A DNA stretch of 64,000 nt, taken from Phyllobacterium zundukense. Its GTDB lineage: Bacteria; Pseudomonadota; Alphaproteobacteria; Rhizobiales; Rhizobiaceae. Below are positions 27,426-36,698 of this stretch, piece after piece (the first letter of the stretch is position 1; each line of letters begins with the position of its first letter). The DNA is taken from assembly GCF_002764115.1 (NCBI RefSeq), contig NZ_CP017941.1, positions 248,001-312,000 on the forward strand. Reading direction: 5' to 3'. The position numbers and the translations under genes are program-made. Under the pieces are notes generated by a model that had not been told where the DNA came from, ran no database searches, and worked only from the letters and a program-made list of their open reading frames with translations.

Positions 27426-27544
27426 GCCGATAAGAGGTATTTTTTGTTAAATCCGATTGGTGCTAAAATATATACAATCGCTGATCAGCTGCAAGAACGT
27501 CTCGCTTGTTGTGTTTGTCTGCTTCGCGCGCCACAAGCGGTCAT
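27426..27544 (+). repeat. Degenerate repeat, copy B (other copy 13323-13443)
   Basis: This is the second copy of the 120-bp relic. Here the open frame continues on both sides (LLTNADKRYFLLNPIGAK, YTIADQLQERLACC), suggesting a longer decayed coding sequence of unknown identity. It lies between fic and the broken IS5 element, in a gap with no intact gene. Confidence 0.6.
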
Positions 27545-27674
27545 CTACAAACCACGCAGGTGGTGATTGTCCATCATCGTAGTGACTTTAATCCGGACAT
27601 TCGGCACTTCACCCAAGCGGGGCGTTGGTGCGCGGATATGAAATCGAACGCATTTCGGCCTTTGATGTTGTCGG

Positions 27675-28596
27675 TTATGCCTGCCTGACTTGATGCCGGA
27701 CAGACTCCGGGCGTCCACACGCCAGCATGCGGTTGAGAACGATGCAACCGATGGCAACTTCGGTCTGCTGAGCGGCGAACGAACGAGCCCGCAAGCGCGA
27801 TCCGATCAGTCCCTTGTATCGTCCGATGGTGGTTTCGATCAGAGCACGCTTGCCATAACCAGTGGCCGCCTGCCATTTCAGCCGACCATTTCTTGCGATC
27901 GCCGCGATGTGCTTGTCCCGTTGACCGGGTGGTCCAGTGTCACCGCTTTCCACTGCCGTCGAACGGGGTGGAATAACGACGATCGCGGTGCTGCTATGCC
28001 GCAGAATCGTCTGATAGGCCGGCTTTCCATCATAGGCTCCATCGGCTGTGAACCGGTCAATCTCGCCGTCGATCTGGCTAAGCAACGGCTCCATCTGTGA
28101 AGGATCATCCGTGTTCTGGTCTGTCAGTCTATGAGCAATGATTTCGCCACGATTGGCATCCACTGCCAGATGGAGTTTGCGCCAGTTGCGGCGTGATCTG
28201 GCGCCATGTTTCTCCTCCAGCCACTGTCCGGCGCCGTAGACTTTCAATCCCGTGCTGTCGACCAGCACATGCAGCGGGCCGTCCGGCAGAGGCCGGTTTC
28301 GTCTGGCTGGCAACTCCCACGTCTGTGCCCGGCGGCTCAATGTCGTATGATCGGGAACTGGCAGGTCAAGTCCCATGAGATCAAGCACCGAGCTCATAAA
28401 CCCCTCGATCTGGCGCAGCCGCATTCCGAAGACGCAGCCCAGTGTCAGCGCCGTTTCGATCGCGAGATCGGAATACCGGGCTTGGCCTCCCCGGGTCTTG
28501 CGTCGGGGAGCGCGCCACCCGGCCAGTGCTTCCGGCGTTACCCATAGTGTCAGGCTACCACGCCGGCGCAGACCAGTTCGTCACCCTGAATTTCAT
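27675..28596 (-). pseudogene. IS5-family (IS903-group) transposase, broken
   Basis: The frame from about 28570 down to 27675 encodes an IS903-type DDE transposase: GSLTLWVTPEALAGWRAP, YSDLAIETALTLGCVFG, LPVPDHTTLSRR, LHVLVDSTGLKVYG, FTADGAYDGKPAY and RALIETTIGRYKGLIG. The expected N-terminus MKFRVTNW (ATG 28596) is present in another frame, so a small deletion near 28575 has broken the gene. Clear terminal repeats were not found. It sits in the AbiE toxin gene. Confidence 0.85.
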
Positions 28597-28676
28597 CTTT
28601 CCGATGTGATGACGACGATCTGCGTTGTGTTTGTACGGCATGGCACCCGGATCAAGCTGATTTCGATCCTGCCTGC

Positions 28677-28922
28677 CTATCGCCAAACCGTTGACAAAGG
28701 ATCGATGCACCAATGCCCTTTTGACAACGACGTGCCGCCCTTGAAAAGCAGCCTCGGTCCTCCGGCCGACAACCCGTTGAACAGTGCATCAAGCGTCCAG
28801 CAGACCCAGAAGTCTTTTTCCACATTCTGCGGAGTCGAGCCCAGTCGCTGTGCCGTTGTGGTAAAGAGCCCTGCCCGCGTTTCTTCGTCGGCCCGAAGCA
28901 CTTCATCATAGGTTGGGTTCAT
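28677..28922 (-). pseudogene. Truncated AbiEii-type nucleotidyltransferase toxin
   Basis: The start ATG (28920-28922) overlaps the stop of the antitoxin gene. The first about 65 residues match the N-terminus of AbiEii/AbiGii toxins: QNVEKDFWVCWTLDALF and LLFKGGTSLSK, which contains the GS-type nucleotide-binding start of the polymerase-beta fold. After that the frame is disrupted, and the rest of the gene is lost at the IS5 element. The toxin is therefore inactive. Confidence 0.8.
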
Positions 28923-29587
28923 TGCTTATCCTCAGTGTCAACTGACGCAGCTCCAACCAGGAGCGGTTTCAGAAAAGTTTGCATCCACGCCGGCAGGGTC
29001 AAGAAACCCTCCTCTAAGTCTCTGCGAAGAACTTCGCCTTGCGCGGGATCGTTCAACAATCTGCTCAGTTGCCGCTGCAACGCTCTGTGCTGCTCCTCTT
29101 GACTTGACATGTCTCGGATCCAATGCAGTGCCTGGACGAGGCGTATAGCTGGGCGACCGGCCCAGTAGAGTTTACTCGCCGCGGTAGGGCGGAAAACGAT
29201 ATCGAGGTTGCCCAGCTTGATCGGTTTCAGCCGCGCGTCGGTGTGAACGACGATTTTGGCTGGGACAGCATCTGTGAGTCCGAGGTCATTTGCTGCGGTC
29301 ATACCATCGACCAGCGTTCGGATCTGGTCGCGGCGCGCTACTGCATCGATAACACTTCGGGGGTCCGGAGGGTTCTTTTGGTGCGTCAACTTGTTTATCG
29401 TTGGCCGATCATAGAGACCGCGGTCAATGCGACGTAGCTCGCCGGCGCCGACCAAACGCTGAAGCGCCTTGTCCACTGCGTCGCGGCCTCCCACGTCGAG
29501 AAAATCAGCAGGGGTCCATACCGCTCGCGGCGATGCTTCTGAGAGACGGGCCTGTATCGTCGCCTTTAGGTCGGTGCGCGGATCCAT
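28919..29587 (-). CDS. AbiEi-type antitoxin (DUF6088 family)
   Basis: This about 222-residue protein is the antitoxin and autorepressor of an AbiE type IV toxin-antitoxin system. It has an N-terminal winged helix (RAVWTPADFLDVGGRDAVDK, then GELRRIDRGLYDRPTINK) and a C-terminal domain with KIVVHTDARLKPIKLGNLDI. Possible starts are TTG 29617, ATG 29608 and ATG 29587; I favour 29587 by family length, though no good ribosome site is present. Two palindromes upstream look like its operators. The toxin partner is broken, so this antitoxin is an orphan. Confidence 0.85.
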   Translation of the reverse strand: MDPRTDLKATIQARLSEASPRAVWTPADFLDVGGRDAVDKALQRLVGAGELRRIDRGLYDRPTINKLTHQKNPPDPRSVIDAVARRDQIRTLVDGMTAANDLGLTDAVPAKIVVHTDARLKPIKLGNLDIVFRPTAASKLYWAGRPAIRLVQALHWIRDMSSQEEQHRALQRQLSRLLNDPAQGEVLRRDLEEGFLTLPAWMQTFLKPLLVGAASVDTEDKQ

Positions 29588-29662
29588 GTCCGAAATTTGT
29601 ACACGCATTTCGGACAATCTTCAATCTTTGCATGTCCGAAAAATAACTACATATTTCGGACA
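29587..29662. promoter_or_regulatory. Two identical palindromic operators for the AbiEi repressor
   Basis: TGTCCGAAA and TTTCGGACA form an inverted pair at 29587-29595/29608-29616 and the same pair again at 29633-29641/29654-29662. The arms are identical and perfect, the spacers (12 bases) differ in sequence, and the two sites are 46 bp apart. AbiEi of Streptococcus is known to bind two inverted repeats in its promoter, so this is very probably the autoregulation region. Confidence 0.75.
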
Positions 29663-30072
29663 GAACACGATATGGCTTAGAAAAGGCGGTAAACATAATA
29701 GCAATGAATAAAACCCGCCGATTACAGGCCAGCCTGGTAAGGCAGTATCGTCGGATTCGCGGCACAATGATTCGCGAAACTTTAGATGGCGACCGCATGG
29801 AGATTGAAGCTTAAACGATAGAGGCAATTTGGCTCGCTTTGCAAAAGCCCGCAGCGACCGCGTCCCGTCGTGCAAATGCGATGGACCACGTCGGGGTGGG
29901 CACCCTACGACCTTGTCGAAAGTTCACAGCGCAAGATTGTCTTTCGACGGCGAACTTAGGTGTGAACTCGACGCCGGTTTGACGGATTGGTAACGGGGCC
30001 TGCTATTCTTTCTGGCTTCTTTGATACAGTACGAGGACGCAAGGGGAGAAGTGATGCGCCTGAAAAACCAGG
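29663..30072. other. Gene-free stretch between AbiE and helicase relic
   Basis: About 410 bases. A 36-codon open frame at 29703-29813 is the only short coding candidate and I do not recognise it. The left part should hold the AbiE promoter; the right end carries the out-of-frame tail of the helicase relic. Confidence 0.4.
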
Positions 30073-31614
30073 CTAAGATGTTTTTTCGGCCGCGTCACGC
30101 CGACATAGAACACGCCTTGCTTCTCGTAGCCCGGCCGGAGTGCGCTTATCCCGGTCGTTCGGAAAATCGGTGTTGTTGACCCCGTACATTATGACGGCGT
30201 CGAACTCCCTGCCCTTCGCGCTATGCAGTGTGCTGAGGTTAACGCGCCCGGCTCCCTCGATACGGCCTGCGAAGTGCGCGAGCGAAAGATCGAGGTCACG
30301 CGCCGGCTCCGTATTGGTGATCATTTCGTCGCAGACTTGCCAATCTTGTTCGGAATTTCGAGCAACGTCGCGCCATTGCGTGATGAGCTCACGCGAGAAA
30401 CGCTGCAGCCATGCATGCGTCGTTTCCGTACTCCCGATTGATGCATTAAGGAACGCCATAAGCTGCGCGGACAAATTCTGCTCTTCGCCTTCGCTATGCC
30501 GTCCAAACACAAGCGTGACCGCCTGCGACAAAAGCCGCGTAAAGGATGGATCGGCATCACGCCACCCGCCGGTGGCCCAACGCGCGCACTCCTCAATGAA
30601 GCGCGCGAGACGCGAGTTTCTCCTAACCAGAGCGTTGGTGTCGGTTCGCACGAAGGGAATGCTGGCATCTTTCAATACGGTGGCCACCTTGTCGCCAAGC
30701 CACGCCGCTCGGTAAAGGACCGCGATCTGCCCAAGCTCGAATCCTTGCTCGATAAGCTTTGGAATGATCGTGTCGGCGATGAGTTGCGCCTGCGAGTCGA
30801 GGCCATAGGGCGCCTCCCAGAAGCTCAGATCGCCTTCTGGCGCATCCTCCACGCCATGGTAGTCGCGTTCTTCACCGAGCGCGCCCAGAGACGCGCGAAT
30901 AATTCTGCCGCCGGAGCGATAATTGAACCGCAGTCTGATAGTCCGCACATCCGCGCGGCGCGTCAGGCTTTCGAGAAGCTCGGGATTGGCGCCGGCAAAG
31001 GCATACTGATCAGCATCGCCTACTGCGAAAAGCCGGATTCCCGCCTCGAAACACAAGAGCAGGACGAGCTCATGCAACGCATGGCCGAGGTCCTGATACT
31101 CGTCGACGAACAAAACCGGAAACCGCGCACGAAGAACCTCACGGATCCAGAGGTTCTCCTTGATCATGCGATAGGCGAGAAGCGGCATATCGTCGAAATC
31201 AAGCAAGCCCTGTCGGCGCAGTTCCGCCTCATAGGCCTCGATGAAAGCAGCCAGTTCGGGATTGCGCCCACGCCATTTCGGCCGTGAGCGATCGACGTCG
31301 CGCTTGCGTTTCTCGGTCGCAAACTCCCAACGCTGGTGCGGATTGTCGGTGCCGTTGATGGCGTTCCTGTACGCCACCTCCACCGCAGCTCGCGCTTCCA
31401 ATCGCGTCGCGACCCTAAAGTTCTCAGGAAGGCCGACCGGCACACAGCGGGCATAGGGGCTGATCACCTGGCTCAGCGCAAAGCTGTGCACGGTACCGAT
31501 GAAGGCGCGGTCTCCGGGATTAACGCCGAGGCGACCGAGACGGGTTTCGAGTTCAATCGCACACTCGTTGTTATAAGTGATGCAGGCGACGCCTCGCAGG
31601 GGAAGCCAAGGGCG
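30073..31614 (-). pseudogene. UvrD/Rep-like helicase, N-terminus missing and C-terminus frameshifted
   Basis: The open frame begins abruptly within motif Ia territory (GVACITYNNECAIELETRLG), so the Walker A motif is missing. Later superfamily 1 motifs are present: VLFVDEYQDLG (motif II), VGDADQYAFAGANPE (III), RLRFNYRSGG (IV) and VNLSTLHSAKGREFDAV (V). Near 30119 the frame is wrong, while another frame continues VFYVGVTRPKKHL (motif VI). The gene is therefore broken at both ends. A UvrD-like helicase beside AbiE suggests the remains of a defence island. Confidence 0.85.
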
Positions 31615-31690
31615 TCAGCTTGCATCGGCGGGCCCTGATGGTTTTTTAAACATGCCGCTTTGCGAGGCGGCCAGCGACATCCCGGCCGCG

Positions 31691-32293
31691 TCAGTTCTCT
31701 AACCCCTCGAGCAGTGTGGTGAGAGCAGAATCTAAGGCGTTTGGGCCGACTTTCTCCGGCAGGAATAACCCGTCGATGGTAAGCAGAGTGATGCCGTGCA
31801 TCTGCGCCCAGCACGCGGCTGCCTGACCGCGCACGTCGCGTTTTCGCAGGACGCCCTCGGCTTGGCCCCGCTCCAGCAGGTCGGTCAACACACCGAACGC
31901 CGCCAGCGCTCTTTCGCTCAAATGCACGTCCCCCGCCTTGCCGGCGTCCTCGCTGAACATGAGCCGGTAGAGGCCCGGATTGGATGTTCCAAATCGGACA
32001 TAGGCCCGCGCCACGGCGAAGAATTCGTTTCGTCGGGAGTTTGGCCATCGAGGTTTCGCGTTCATCAGCGCCTCGCGCAGGCCGTCGAACCCGATAAGGG
32101 CCATCTCGGCCAGCAGTGCGGCTTTGTCGGGAAAGTGCTTGTAGGGGGCGGAATTGCTGACGCCGGCGCGGCGAGCCACCTCCCGAAGCGTGAACTGCCA
32201 GCCCTTGTCCTCATGCAGCATACCCATGGCGGTTTCGATCACCGCACGCCTCAAATCGCCGTGGTGATAAGGCCGATCAATCGTGTCCTTCAT
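31691..32293 (-). CDS. TetR family transcriptional regulator
   Basis: This 200-residue repressor has an N-terminal helix-turn-helix (QFTLREVARRAGVSNSAPYK, HFPDKAALLAEMA) and a C-terminal TetR_C domain typical of proteins with WHG. It is divergent from the small secreted protein gene at 32396, with two dyads between them. Stop codon at 31691 is only about 75 bases from the helicase relic. Confidence 0.9.
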   Translation of the reverse strand: MKDTIDRPYHHGDLRRAVIETAMGMLHEDKGWQFTLREVARRAGVSNSAPYKHFPDKAALLAEMALIGFDGLREALMNAKPRWPNSRRNEFFAVARAYVRFGTSNPGLYRLMFSEDAGKAGDVHLSERALAAFGVLTDLLERGQAEGVLRKRDVRGQAAACWAQMHGITLLTIDGLFLPEKVGPNALDSALTTLLEGLEN

Positions 32294-32304
32294 GTTGCCT
32301 CGAA

Positions 32305-32380
32305 GTTACCAGTGAAAACATTATGTTGACATCGCTTACTTCTCAGCCTATGTCAATGGCCGAAAGTTAACACTGTCAAC
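32305..32380. promoter_or_regulatory. Two dyads in the TetR divergent promoter
   Basis: GTTAACACTGTCAAC (32366-32380) is a nearly perfect palindrome, and a weaker relative GTTACCAGTGAAAAC lies at 32305-32319, with a further half site TGTTGACAT between them. They flank the promoter region and are likely TetR operators. Confidence 0.5.
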
Positions 32381-32395
32381 ATTGGAGAGCATACC

Positions 32396-32854
32396 ATGAA
32401 CCCCGTCTTCACAAACCAAGGTGGCGGTGCGCGCAATCCCACCGGTTATCCGGCATCGCAGGCAATAGGCACGTCACCACGATTTAAGCTGAGACTGAAA
32501 ATAGCCCACATTATCGGAGGCCTGGCGGCATTCTGTCTGGCCGCGTCTCCCCTGCAAGCAGGCGAACTGTCAGCCATGGCAGGCGAGAGCATCAATCTCG
32601 GCCGTTTTCATGGAGTGGTTTACTACACCAGCGAACATGACGGCTATCGGGTTGTCGCAACGATTACGGACGACGAGGCCGGCTCTCCTGTGCGCTTCTC
32701 GAGCACTCTCGCTGAAGGTCAATCGGCCGCCATATCCGTACCGGGCAAGGAAGGCAAACTCGGTTCCATCCTCGAGATTTCCCGTTCTGGCGCCAAGATT
32801 ACCCTCACCGAGGTCGGAAGCACCCACAATCATGTAGGCAGTCCTGAATTGTAG
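32396..32854 (+). CDS. Small secreted protein of unknown function
   Basis: This 152-residue product has an N-terminal polar stretch and then a signal peptide-like segment (IAHIIGGLAAFCLAASPLQAG). The mature part, about 95 residues, reads as a small beta-rich domain (LGRFHGVVYYTSEHDGYRVV). I do not recognise the family. It starts after TTGGAGAG and is transcribed away from a TetR gene, followed by a truncated aldehyde dehydrogenase gene that was probably its operon partner. Confidence 0.7.
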   Translation: MNPVFTNQGGGARNPTGYPASQAIGTSPRFKLRLKIAHIIGGLAAFCLAASPLQAGELSAMAGESINLGRFHGVVYYTSEHDGYRVVATITDDEAGSPVRFSSTLAEGQSAAISVPGKEGKLGSILEISRSGAKITLTEVGSTHNHVGSPEL

Positions 32855-32953
32855 GCCATCGACGAGGATGGCGCCTCCAGTCCCTGTCCAAACCGCATAA
32901 GCCGACACGTGATCACCCGTGCGTCGGCGACCCACCAACATCGGAGCAAAGCC

Positions 32954-33178
32954 ATGAATGCCATCACAAAGATCAAAACCGGCAGCCGGCTCGATCAAAT
33001 CCTTGCCCGGCAGCGCGAGGCCTTCCTTAGGGACGGCACCCCCTCGCTGACCGAACGCCGGGCCAACCTGAAGAAGCTTCGGAACGCGGTTCTCGCGCGC
33101 CGCGGCGAGATCGAAGGCGTGCTGAATGCTGATTTCGGCCATCGCTCGCGGCACGAGACCGGGATCATGGAGATCATG
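32954..33178 (+). pseudogene. Truncated coniferyl-aldehyde-type dehydrogenase N-terminus
   Basis: About 75 residues (LDQILARQREAFLRDGTPSL, TERRANLKKL, LNADFGHRSRHET) match the start of coniferyl aldehyde dehydrogenases of the ALDH superfamily. The reading frame is cut by the truncated IS5 element whose end shares ATCATG with it (33173-33178). Catalytic Cys and Glu are missing. Confidence 0.7.
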
Positions 33179-33780
33179 CGGAATTGGGATCTTTCGGCTG
33201 GCCCTCGGCGGAATGCAGGCGGCGATTTTGCGGGCAGCAAGGGCGTCTCGAAACCAGTCAGCATCATATCCCTTGTCAGCAATCAATACTTTGGCGTTGG
33301 GTAGGGCTTTGAGCATGAGAGCAGCGCCCCTGTAATCGCTCATCTGCCCTTCACTCAACAACATAAGCAACGGCCGTCCGTGACCATCGCAAACCGCGTG
33401 CAGTTTCGAATTCAGACCACCTTTGGTCCGCCCGATACATCGGGCAACATCCCCTTTTTTAGCAGGCTTGCTGCCGTGCGATGTGCTTTTAAGTGGGTAG
33501 TATCAATCATCAATTGTTTCGGCTTGCCGCATCTTGCCGTGAGTTCGGCCAAGATTCGACCGAAGACACCAAGCCTACTCCAGCGGATGAAGCGATTATA
33601 AATCGTCTTGTGAGGACCGTATTCCTTTGGCGCGTCGCACCAACGCAATCCGTTGCGAATGACGAAGATAATACCACTTATGATCTTGCGGTCATCGACT
33701 CGTGGAATACCGCGGGATAAGGGAAAGTACGGCTTTATCTGGCGCATTTGCGCTTGGGATAACAGCATTAAATCACTCAT
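33172..33780 (-). mobile_element. IS5-family (IS427 group) element, truncated
   Basis: Two overlapping frames encode the usual IS427-type transposase: orfA from 33780 (MSDLMLLSQAQMRQIKPYFP, RNGLRWCDAPKEYGPHKTIY, LMIDTTHLKAHRTA) to 33412, and orfB from about 33370 (GRAYDGKA region replaced by VLIADKGYDADWFRDAL), normally joined by a frameshift. The product stops after IPIPHD, so the catalytic glutamate and the right end of the element are lost. It is fused to the aldehyde dehydrogenase fragment. Confidence 0.8.
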
Positions 33781-33867
33781 TGCAGTGCCTCCTTGCACTG
33801 CAATTGAATCAATCCCTCGATATGGCTGCAAGTGATAAATGACGCTGGCCCTATTGGCCACCAGACG

Positions 33868-34264
33868 TCACTTCACAGCGACGACAACCTTCCCCTTCGC
33901 ACGGTCTGTCTCGACATGAGCCAGCGCCTCATTGGTCTTCTCGAACGGGAAGACCCGATCGACGACTGGTCGAATGGCACCTGCCTCGATCAGCGCGGTG
34001 ATCTTTGCGAGCTGCCCGCCGTTGGCCGTCATGAAGAGGAAGGAATAGCTGACCGGGCTTAAACTGCCGGACATTGGCCCCGACCCGGACCACAACGCCC
34101 GCTACGTCGTTGCCGAGAACCAGCGGAAGGCGGTATGGCAGGATGAGCCTGAACTCACCATCTCTGATCTTGGCATCCAGAACATTCACACTGGCGGCGT
34201 GAATCTCCATCATCACGTCATTCGCCCGCAGCTCAGGCTCCGGACTTTCAGTGAAACGCAGGGC
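33868..34264 (-). pseudogene. Quinone oxidoreductase with internal deletion
   Basis: The N-terminal third (FTESPEPELRANDVMMEIHA, LPLVLGNDVAGVVVRVGANV, RQFKPG) and the C-terminal fifth (SYSFLFMTANGGQLAKITAL, DRVFPFEKTNEALAHVETD) of a zinc-type alcohol dehydrogenase/quinone oxidoreductase are present in different frames, joined near 34060. The NADPH-binding middle, about 180 residues, is missing. The first codons are also lost. It lies between the IS5 relic and an intact SDR gene. Confidence 0.8.
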
Positions 34265-34282
34265 ACCACCAGCGATGAACGT

Positions 34283-35098
34283 TCAGTCAGGGAGCCGACT
34301 GAATTTCCGCAGGTTTTTATCGACGAAGGACTCCGGCAGGAACCGTCGCATAAACCGAACCTGCCCCGCGGATTTGCCTGCAGTGTAGCGTCTTTTGGGT
34401 GATGCCGCATTGGCGGCCCTTACGACCGTTGCGGCGACCACATCAGGTGCGTCACCCTTCTCGATGATCTCTCGCATCAACTTCTCCGCGTCGGCACGGC
34501 TGGTATCATAGAAGGCGAGCGGCTGGTCCGGCCGGGTGAGGTTCTCTTCGAAGGACGTGCGTGTCACGCCGGGCTCGACAAGTACGATGCGAATGCCCTG
34601 TGTCCGAACTTCGTGATCGAGAGATTCCGAATAGCCCTCGATTGCGTGTTTGGTCGATGCATAGAGGGCGTTATAAGGAGCGGGAATGAGCCCGAGTATG
34701 GAACTCAGGTTGACAATCCGGCCCCTGCGCTGGCGTCGCATTACGGGCAGGACTGCATTTGTCATTCGCAGGACACCGAACACGTTCACGTCGAACACAG
34801 CCTTCGCCTGCGCCGCAGAGGACTCTTCAGCGCCGCCGAGCAGCCCGATCCCGGCATTGTTGACGAGAAGATCGATCCGCCCGGCGCGGCTTAGAACCTC
34901 ATCGACGGCCGTCTGCACCGATGCATCATCGGTAACATCGCAAATCAGCATCGTGATCCCGTCCGGGGTATTGGACATCGGCTTTCGGCTGGTACCGAAT
35001 ACACGATAGCCATCACGCCGCAGCGCTTGTGCAGTCACCAGCCCAATCCCTGAGGAAGTGCCCGTAACGAGGGCGACCCGGTGTTCTATCTTGCTCAT
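34283..35098 (-). CDS. SDR family oxidoreductase
   Basis: This 271-residue short-chain dehydrogenase has TGTSSGIG (residues 13-20), NNAG and YASTK, with the C-terminal SDR segment GIRIVLVEPGVTRTSF. It is divergent from an HxlR-type regulator at 35188, which probably represses it. The substrate is unknown. Confidence 0.9.
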   Translation of the reverse strand: MSKIEHRVALVTGTSSGIGLVTAQALRRDGYRVFGTSRKPMSNTPDGITMLICDVTDDASVQTAVDEVLSRAGRIDLLVNNAGIGLLGGAEESSAAQAKAVFDVNVFGVLRMTNAVLPVMRRQRRGRIVNLSSILGLIPAPYNALYASTKHAIEGYSESLDHEVRTQGIRIVLVEPGVTRTSFEENLTRPDQPLAFYDTSRADAEKLMREIIEKGDAPDVVAATVVRAANAASPKRRYTAGKSAGQVRFMRRFLPESFVDKNLRKFSRLPD

Positions 35099-35143
35099 TG
35101 CCTTCAGCTTTCATTTTGTCATGGAACATCGATGAATAATAAG

Positions 35144-35164
35144 TTACTATGAATTTAGTAGTAA
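35144..35164. promoter_or_regulatory. Candidate HxlR operator
   Basis: TTACTA and TAGTAA are inverted with a 9-base spacer, and AAGTTACTAT is followed by a related AAGTCACTAT 21 bases later. ACT-rich dyads upstream of the gene are typical of MarR/HxlR-type autoregulation. Confidence 0.45.
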
Positions 35165-35187
35165 GTCACTATCAAAAAGATACCGAC

Positions 35188-35619
35188 ATGAAAAATCTTT
35201 CCGACCAGCCATGCCTAATCGCTCGGAGCCTTGCCCTTGTGGGGGATGCTTGGAGTATGCTGATCATGCGGGATGCCCACGCGGGCCTCACTCGCTTTGA
35301 CGAGTTCCGCAAAAGTCTTGGTATCGCCCCGACGATGTTGACGGCACGACTTTCAGTTCTGACTGACGAGGGGATGTTGGAGAAACATCGTTATTCCGAC
35401 CGCCCGCCACGTGACGAATATGTGCTGACGGAAGCCGGGCGGGACTTTCTGCCGGTGCTGTTTGCGATTGGCGCGTGGGGGCGGAAATATCGTAACGGGG
35501 GCAAGGTGACCCGGTTCTTCGACGCCGAAACCGGAACTGAAATTGATCCCCTCACCATCGACCGCGGGACCGGCGCACCGGTAGGAACACGTCCCATTCG
35601 CATTGTCGATCCCGAATGA
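35188..35619 (+). CDS. HxlR-type winged-helix regulator
   Basis: This 143-residue regulator has the HxlR winged helix (ARSLALVGDAWSMLIMRDAH, FDEFRKSLGIAPTMLTARL, EYVLTEAGRDFLPVL). HxlR proteins respond to aldehydes, quinones or redox signals. I place the start at ATG 35188; an earlier ATG at 35149 lies inside the candidate operator. It is divergent from the SDR gene at 34283. Confidence 0.88.
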   Translation: MKNLSDQPCLIARSLALVGDAWSMLIMRDAHAGLTRFDEFRKSLGIAPTMLTARLSVLTDEGMLEKHRYSDRPPRDEYVLTEAGRDFLPVLFAIGAWGRKYRNGGKVTRFFDAETGTEIDPLTIDRGTGAPVGTRPIRIVDPE

Positions 35620-35793
35620 GCCACCACGGAAGATGGAGCAGCGCCTGACAACTCCTGTTGGAAGCCCGCTTCTTTGTAACGTTCCCGATGGTGGTCCGTT
35701 TTTCGAGCGATACCTCATGGCAGTTGCTGCTAAATGCTGATGTCAGATTAATGGGTCCTGAGCCTAGTGAACTCCAGATGGTATTTGCCGCGG

Positions 35794-36503
35794 TTATTTC
35801 GATGATATGGACCATCCGCCATCGACCAGCAAATTTAGTCCGGCGATGAGGGAGGCTGCCGGGGACGCTAGAAATACGACAGCACCCACGACATCATTCG
35901 TTTCGCCGATCCGGCCCATGGGAATATGTGCAAGTGTTCTGTCATAAAAGTCTTTATCAGGCAGTGCGGGCCTCGTTCCATCGGTCCATACGAATGTCGG
36001 CGCGCCCATTCAGCTGAAAGACAACGCATCAGATGCTTTATCGCGGCCTTGCTCATACAATAGATTGCCTCGCCGCGAAGCGTCACCGTGCCAGCTTGGG
36101 AGCTTATGCTTATGATGCGGCCTGCCTTTTGTGCGATCATCTGCCGGGCAACCGTTTGGGTCATTAGGAAGGTGCCTTTAATGTTCACCTGGAGAATTTC
36201 GTCCACATCTGCCTCAGCAACACGCTCTGCAAGATCACCGGGTGCTACGCCGACATTGTTCACCAGAACATCAATCCGTCCGAAGCTCTCAATCGCCTTG
36301 GAGATGGACGTCTCTATCTGATGTCGTTGTGAAATATCCAGCTGGACGGGAAGGACTTTCCTTCCCATACCGTCTATTTCCTCAATCAGTTCCTTGGACG
36401 CAGCAACGTTACCCAATCCGAGAACAATATCGGAATCTGCGGCAGCGCACGCTAGGGCGCAAGCTCTTCCTATCCCGCGAGATGCGCCTGTCACTAAGGT
36501 CAC
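35794..36503 (-). pseudogene. SDR oxidoreductase, broken by a short deletion
   Basis: One frame covers the first 170 residues (VTGASRGIG, LVNNVG, ISSQAGTV, YCMSKAAIKHLMRCLSAEWA) and another covers the end (APTFVWTDGTRPALPDKD, GAVVFLASPAASLIAGLNLL). The family segment between WA and APT (normally RHGITVNAV) is missing, and the junction lies in a GCGCGCC stretch, pointing to a deletion between short GC repeats. Upstream the frame continues about 35 codons with ELGTTPKSFEEYYANQLK, which looks like a foreign N-terminal extension. Confidence 0.8.
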
Positions 36504-36698
36504 TTTTCCTGCAAGGCCAAAATCCGGCGCGTGTTTAAGCTGATTTGCATAATACTCCTCGAATGATTTCGGCGTGGTCCCAAGTTCAACAAGAATTTAG
36601 GTCGAGTTGCGTATTCGCTCTCATGTTGGGGTTGTCGGGGTGATGAAATTCACACGCCAAGCGGCAAGGCAGCTGGCACATCGAGTAAATTTCCAGCT

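Noticed and set aside
27500..28640. TTGTGTTTGT words on both sides of the IS5 transposase as possible element ends
   Set aside because: They are in direct, not inverted, orientation, so they do not define the IS.
30496..31287. 263-codon plus-strand frame opposite the helicase relic
   Set aside because: Antisense shadow; helicase motifs on the minus strand are clear.
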